From Rehmannia glutinosa (lineage: Eukaryota; Streptophyta; Magnoliopsida; Lamiales; Orobanchaceae), in NCBI GenBank assembly GCA_016081115.2, contig CM071925.1:10458441-10522440 (forward strand): DNA of 64,000 bases, read 5' to 3'. A program made the position numbers and the translations under genes. Position 1 is the stretch's first letter, and each line of letters opens with the position of its first letter. Positions 58,700-64,000 of the stretch are shown here, one piece after another. The notes under the pieces are model-generated. The model saw nothing but the letters and a program-made list of their open reading frames with translations. It had not been told where the DNA came from and ran no database searches.

Positions 58700-60222
58700 T
58701 GACGTGTGTAAAATGAACGTGCATTTTGAGGATTAAAAAAATATATATTTGATGCATTTGCACGCATATTTAGTGTGTTTTTACTTGGTTTCTTTAAAAG
58801 AGCATGATATTGTGCATTCTTATAATATTTATAGGAAACAAAGCTTAAAATTAAGAAATATCAGTTGGAATGCCTGCTAAGATTGACGAATGTGAAGAGA
58901 AGATCAAAACGACGAAGAAAATGGACAAAAACACTTCACACGGCCGGACCGTGTGGTGTCACACGGCCGTGTGAAAATGACAGTGTGAAAACCACTCAAC
59001 CATGTGAAGTAGGGAAAACAAGGGACGGAACCAGGACCACACGGCCGGATTGTGTGAACCCACACAGGCATGTGAGAAAGGGCAGCACACCGCACTACCA
59101 GCACATGTGAGCTCACACAACCGTGTGGGAAAAGTTTAAGCAACACACCACACGGCCGTGTGGGACTCTGCCAAGACGCGTTTTCTAGAGTTCTCTTCCC
59201 ATTCCAACTCTATAAGTGATCTCTCCAAGCATCTATAAAAGGGACCCATGCCTTGCTTGAAAATATATCACTTCATACAGAGAAAACAAACCAAATTACG
59301 TAGGAACACAAGATTCGAAGTCTTCTGAGATATGAGTGCTAGGTCGCGAAGAACACCACAAGACCTTTCGCATCTGCGGGAGCACAAGAGCTTCGAAGTC
59401 TTAGGATGGGAATCCATTCTGACAAGAAGGGGTTTTCTTTCTATGTCTAAGATCTCTTGTCCGTGCTTAAACAATGTCATAATGTTGATTTCAAATTTGT
59501 CTATGAATTTGTGATCAATGTTTGGCTAATCTTTCGGATCTTAGGGACATAATCCAAACTGTGGATTTATGTTAAATATGATTATTTCTTTTCTTAATTA
59601 ATTCATGCTTTCTATTTTATGAATTTGAGTGCTTATTTATAATTATTTTTATTTGTCGGGAATAAATTGCATGTCTTGTTAGTGCCTGATTCAGGAGATG
59701 AGTTCTAACAAATACGAAAATCAAATTCAGACATAAACGGGTGTAACATGTCGGGAGACCTACAACTGTTTGTGAGGAGTCATTCAATTCATAAATCTCT
59801 TGGGAGTTAATAATAGTTGTAACGTATCGGGGATCTACAATTGCTATTAATCTACTCTTTATTTATCACCCTGAATGGGGAATAAACTATCTTAGGAATT
59901 GAACCCATAGAATTGCATGAATTGGTTTTTTAAAACTTTAATTGCATTTAATATTAAAGAAACATGTTGAGATTATGTACCTAAGGTTGATCCTATAGTT
60001 GTTGAAAATACTTTTAGGGTTCGAAAATTTATTTATTTTTCTTTTCAATTTTTGATTTTTATACTCTTGATATTCGGTCGCTTCAATAAAATTGGAATAC
60101 GATTTTATTATAGCCTAAGTGTTTCGAATATCACTCCTTGAGGAATACGATATTGCTTGCCATTATCATATAACCTACAATGTACACTTGCAGTTGTATG
60201 ATCCAAATAATCTTTGCGAACA
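58700..60222 (+). repeat. Element E 3' LTR
   Basis: 1523 bp, TGACGTGTGTAAAAT to TTTGCGAACA. TATAAAAG at 59234-59241. Perfect CACACGGCCGTGTG palindromes at 58960-58973 and 59149-59162, with several imperfect ones between. Frames 58865-59110 and 58904-59146 reflect this repeat. Confidence 0.88.
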
Positions 60223-60227
60223 CTAAA

Positions 60228-61698
60228 CTGCAAGTGTACAATGTACTTAGCAGGTAGCAACGAGCAAAGTCGTGTTCCTCAGGAATAGAATACGAAACAC
60301 ATAAAGTACAGTAGTATTGTACTTCAATTTAATTGACGGTCGAAATCAAAGAGTTGTCATCTAAACTAATCCTAAATTATCAACTAAAAATATCTAATGA
60401 ATGTATAAACCCGAAGTTCACAAAATTTCAAATAAATACGAAAAGTAACTCTAGAAACATAATCTCAACATACTTCATCAATATTAATTCCAATTAATAT
60501 TTCTTTAAAACCAATTTCTGTGTATCTATGGGTTCAATTCCTAAAGTAATTTATTCTCTCTCCCAAGTGTCACATAAACCATTGATTAATAAGAATTGCA
60601 GGTATCCCCACTCTCAATTAATATTAACTTCAAAAAGATCATAAAATTAAAGTAAACCCCCACAAACAGTTACAGGTCTCCCGACTCAATCCCCATTTAT
60701 GTTATGAATTCGTTTTTCGTAAGCTAGATCTCATCTTCCAAATTTTGAAATAACAAATAAGACATGCAAATTATTGATAAGATAATCTACAAGAAACAAG
60801 CACTCGAATTCATAAATAGAACACAAGAAACTAATTAAGAAGAAACAATCAACTTAGAATTAACATGAATCCACAGGTCGAATCATGCCCTAGGATCAAG
60901 AAGTTTAGCTTAACATATTTGAAAACAATTACATAGACAAACTTGAAATCAATTAAATTGACATCAAACTAAGTACAAAACAAAAGATCTAATCTATAAA
61001 GATAGAATCCTTCTTATTAGGATGGATCATTCTTCAAAGTCTTGAACTCTTGTGTCTTTGTAAATGGGAAATGTCTTGCGTCGTTCTTCGTTGTGTTGTG
61101 TATCTTACCTTAGAAGTGTGTAAAATTTTGTTGTGGTGTAAAATCATCCTCCTTTGGTATAGAGCTTAGTCTTCCTTTTATAGATGCTTTGAGAGATCAC
61201 CCGTATAGTCCCGATAAAATTAGGAAACAAAATCCAGCCGTAAGACAAAATACACGACTGTGTGTTAAAACACGGTCCGATCGTGTAAGTTGTTTTCTTC
61301 TCCGTTATTTCTCTGAATCAAAGTACATGACTGTGTACAATTACATGGTTAGGTCATGTATTCCATCCGTGAAATCTTCCCTCGAACAAGTCGGACGGGC
61401 GTGTAATTCACACATTTGCAGAATACACGGCCGTGTAATAATACACGGGTAGACCGTGCTTTAAATTTTTACCATTTTCTTCACGTATTTGATCGTCTCT
61501 TCGCATTCAACATTTTTGTTCGGGCCGTCCTAGTGATATCTTTGAGATTAAAACTCAATTTCCTATAAAAATCACTAGAATACGCAGTATCACGACCAAC
61601 AATGGAAACCAATTAAAACACACTAAATATACATACAAATTTATCAAATATGTACCACAAAATAAGCCCATAAATGCATGTATAGTTTACATGTATCA
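60228..61698 (-). repeat. Element F 3' LTR (inverted Athila-like), interrupted by E
   Basis: Read on the minus strand it starts TGATACATGTAAAC at 61698, has TATAAAAG (plus-strand positions 61175-61182) in the context AAGCATCTATAAAAGG shared with E, and ends near CATTGTACACTTGCAG. Palindrome-like motifs (ACACGGCCGTGTAA) occur at about 61250-61460. Its outer end probably lies left of element E, before 53096, but cannot be fixed. Confidence 0.72.
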
Positions 61699-62473
61699 AA
61701 TCTTCACAAACTTAAACAATTGATTGTCCTCAAGCAAACTAAGAAAAATAACCACATGCAATGGGACGTGCATATTGTTAAATCGACAACACAAGAACTC
61801 TACAAACACATAATCTCAATCAAATCGACACTTTAGTAAGCATGAAACTCATCATCGAAAAGCTATAGATTGCAAATTCGGCATAATCAATACTCATCCG
61901 GGTATTCAACATCGCAACTCATAATATAAAGTGTATCACTCAACTCTCAAACTAAATAGGACGTGCATATTGTTAAATCAATTCAGTAAAGTAAAACTAC
62001 CATAAGCTTGCAAACTATCTAACATCTCTACCACTCAAGTGTGCAAAATTTAAGAATCAAAAAGACTTTTCTTTGGTTATAATGTAGGCTATTTTGTTAG
62101 GATAGGAAAAATATAGATTAAGTTACTTGACTTGAGAAAATAAGATTTAAGCAAACAGACTTTCAACTAACCACCCCAATTTCATCTCAAGAAACATTCT
62201 TTTAAATTATTTCCTTTTTGAACTCATATTCTTCACCACCATTTTTCTTCTTTTTCAGTCTTAGGTTCTTGACTTCTTTCTTTTTGCCTTAAGCTCTCAA
62301 TTTTTCAGAATTTCTTTTCTCTTCTTTATTCTGGCTCGATTTTTATCATTCTTTTTATTAAAACATTCTTTCTTTTTCAAAATTGAACCATATCTCCCTC
62401 AAAATAAACATCTCTATAAGCTCAAGTTTTAGCGATAAAATATTTTAAGCTTAAAGTTCAAAATACGGCTAAC
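61699..62473 (-). mobile_element. Element F 3' internal region
   Basis: The minus strand shows a degraded polypurine tract (AAGTTTGTGAAGATT) at the LTR edge, then the non-coding Athila 3' region shared with E and C (GATGTTAGATAG, TTTGCAAGC, AAGTAACTT-type phrases). It is cut at 62473 by the copia LTR. No coding region is present. Confidence 0.65.
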
Positions 62474-64000
62474 TGTTGGGAAATTTATTTTTAGATTTTG
62501 ATGAATGTCATGTAAAACTTAGAATAGAAAGTTAGCACCCCATTTTCTTTGTAATTTGCATTGTAATAAATAGGGTTGTTCGAGCTGAGTCAAGTCAGCT
62601 ATGCCTAAATATGCAAGAAGTAAACTGGAGACTAGAATGAAGACTCATTGTGTTGTTGAGTATGGCAAGGAAGAGAAGACAGGGAACTCGATTTGGAGAA
62701 GTATCGGTGAGATGCGGTTTGTGTGAAGTGTCGACAAGTCAACTAAAGATAGTCAAGTCTCAAGTTGAAGTGACGGATGAGTCATCCAATGATTGGGAGG
62801 CGACTAAAGTCATCCAGGGGAAGTTAAGAAAGCTGATCAAGTCAAGACAATGAAAAGGATCCGTTGCCTGAAGTCAAGAAAGTTACTTAAATAAGTAATA
62901 CTTCCATCTTTGCAATATTCTAAAGTGCTCGATCCCGAAGCGTGCAAAAGGAATAAACCAATGGGAAGCTCGCACTGTGTCGAAGCGTGAAAAGTGAAGG
63001 TTCATTCAATACGAGGAAATGTCAATTTCAAGGATCGCAACAAGACAAGCCAACGACCACAAGTGTCTTTTAAAAATTAGCCTATCTCTTCAACGAGCAG
63101 TTATTCAAAAGAACACTATAAAATGCTGAGGAATCAATTTGAGAAGAGGTTACCTTGACTACCTGAACCACGAACATTCAAGCTATCATTCGAGTTGTAA
63201 CCTACAAAAATATTCTCAAGTCATTCAAGCTTAAATCCTCAAGCCAAAACTTTGAATGAAATCAATCCAACACTTACCTGTGAAGGAAAGACGACTTCAA
63301 TCAGTTGAAGAGGAAACATTTGAAGAATCAAAGGGGTCTACATTCCACGAAGGATTGTAGAAAGGTTCAAGGTCGAACCAGTCTCAAGTTTTTGGAGTGC
63401 TTCGTGAACAAATCCAAGAAGCTTGAGCAAGTGAGCTGTAGTAGCAAGGCAGCTGCCCTGTGAAGAAAGTCGAGTCGCGAGAAGCCAATTTGTGTGACCA
63501 AGGCATCTCGATGAGTCCCAAAGGATCAAGTCATTTGTGTGATCAAGACTTGCATCTCTGGACCGATAACCACTTTGTACTCTCGATCAATACTTAGTGG
63601 ATTCCTCCGGGGAGTTGGAGAAGAGAGGATTAGAAGAATTACCCCATCTTTGAACCTCTATAAAATTTATTGTGTCATTTACATTTCAGCACTTCAATTC
63701 TGTATATTATTTTATATCTGCTGATAAATTTGATATCCAACTGATAATTAACAAAGTGCTAAAACCAAGTACTAAAATATACTTAAACCAAATTCAAGGG
63801 TGTTAAGTCTTCCGTTGAAAACATATCATAGTCGAGTTAAGCTTTAGACTAAGTAGTTGAGTTATTCTATCAATAGCTCAGTGAAGTATGTTGAGTGGCT
63901 AACTCTGCTGGTTAACTAACCTAGTTGTCCATTAAGGACTTAGCTGTGAAGAATTAACTCTAAACTTATTTAAAAGGACTAAATCGAAAAGTTGGTAAGG
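62474..64000 (+). mobile_element. Element G: SIRE-like copia LTR, runs off the window
   Basis: Begins TGTTGGGAAATTT and is the reverse complement of the element D LTR family throughout. TATAAAAT at 63117-63124. The last bases (AAAAGTTGGTAAGG) correspond to a point about 50 bp before the LTR end. It may be a solo LTR or the 5' LTR of a complete element. Frames 62650-62853 and 63539-63724 are incidental. The left flank CTAAC (62469-62473) would be the duplication. Confidence 0.85.

Larger units (their letters stand above)
53101..60222 (+). mobile_element. Element E: Athila-like Ty3 element without pol
   Basis: LTRs at 53101-54490 and 58700-60222, with a perfect duplication CTAAA at 53096-53100 and 60223-60227. 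The internal order is gag remnant, palindrome-rich spacer, env-like Athila ORF, internal polypurine-like tract, 3' region and polypurine tract. Protease, RT, RNase H and integrase are absent. The first LTR begins TAATG where the second has TGACG, two transitions that also destroy the TG end. No clear primer site follows the first LTR. Confidence 0.88.

Overview
The window is a nested stack of plant transposable elements, and I see no intact host gene in it. The mixture points to a eudicot nuclear genome, probably a heterochromatic or gene-poor region. It holds Ty3 retrotransposons of Tekay/Del-like, Tat-like and Athila-like type, a SIRE-like Ty1/copia element, a CACTA end, a Mutator-type MITE, and AT-rich minisatellites. 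I cannot name the species. Almost every coding region carries stops and frameshifts and is best read as a pseudogene.

Layout. 1-773 is one end of a CACTA transposon with subterminal tandem repeats. 774-5565 is AT-rich sequence with two local duplications: a 1.29-kb unit carrying a captured Athila LTR fragment, and a 541-bp unit carrying (CT)n(GT)n. 5571-21748 is a 16.2-kb Tekay/Del-like chromovirus (element A, minus strand) with 4-kb LTRs, a perfect target-site duplication (ATATA), decayed gag-pol, and an extra ORF upstream of gag. That extra ORF is split by a foreign 2.2-kb solo LTR with its own duplication (GGTCG). 21749-24147 is the right flank of A plus small LTR-like debris.

24148 to about 31478 is a Tat-like Ty3 element (B, minus strand) that has lost RT, RNase H and nearly all of integrase. 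It still carries gag, protease, a 27-bp minisatellite and, on the opposite strand, an extra gene with its own TATA box and two probable introns. 32021-45690 is an AT-rich tandem array split by an Athila-like element (C, 32852-45612). C in turn contains a complete minus-strand Ty3 element (H, 35665-42951, duplication ACAAG). 46438-46830 is a MITE with a 9-bp duplication.

47117-52396 is a SIRE-like copia element (D, minus strand, duplication GATAC) truncated after protease. Its breakpoint carries a copy of sequence from the element's own downstream flank. 53101-60222 is a second Athila-like element (E, plus strand, duplication CTAAA) with a gag remnant and an env-like Athila ORF but no pol. E sits in or beside the 3' LTR of a third, inverted Athila-like element (F, to 62473). 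F is cut at the right by another SIRE-like LTR (G) that runs off the window.

The most interesting signals are these: the antisense, intron-bearing extra gene in B; the sense extra ORF ahead of gag in A; arrays of CACACGGCCGTGTG-type palindromes just upstream of the TATA boxes of the Athila-like LTRs and again upstream of the env-like ORF; and the templated-repair scar in D. Boundaries backed by target-site duplications are firm. Lineage names rest on motif recognition by eye.
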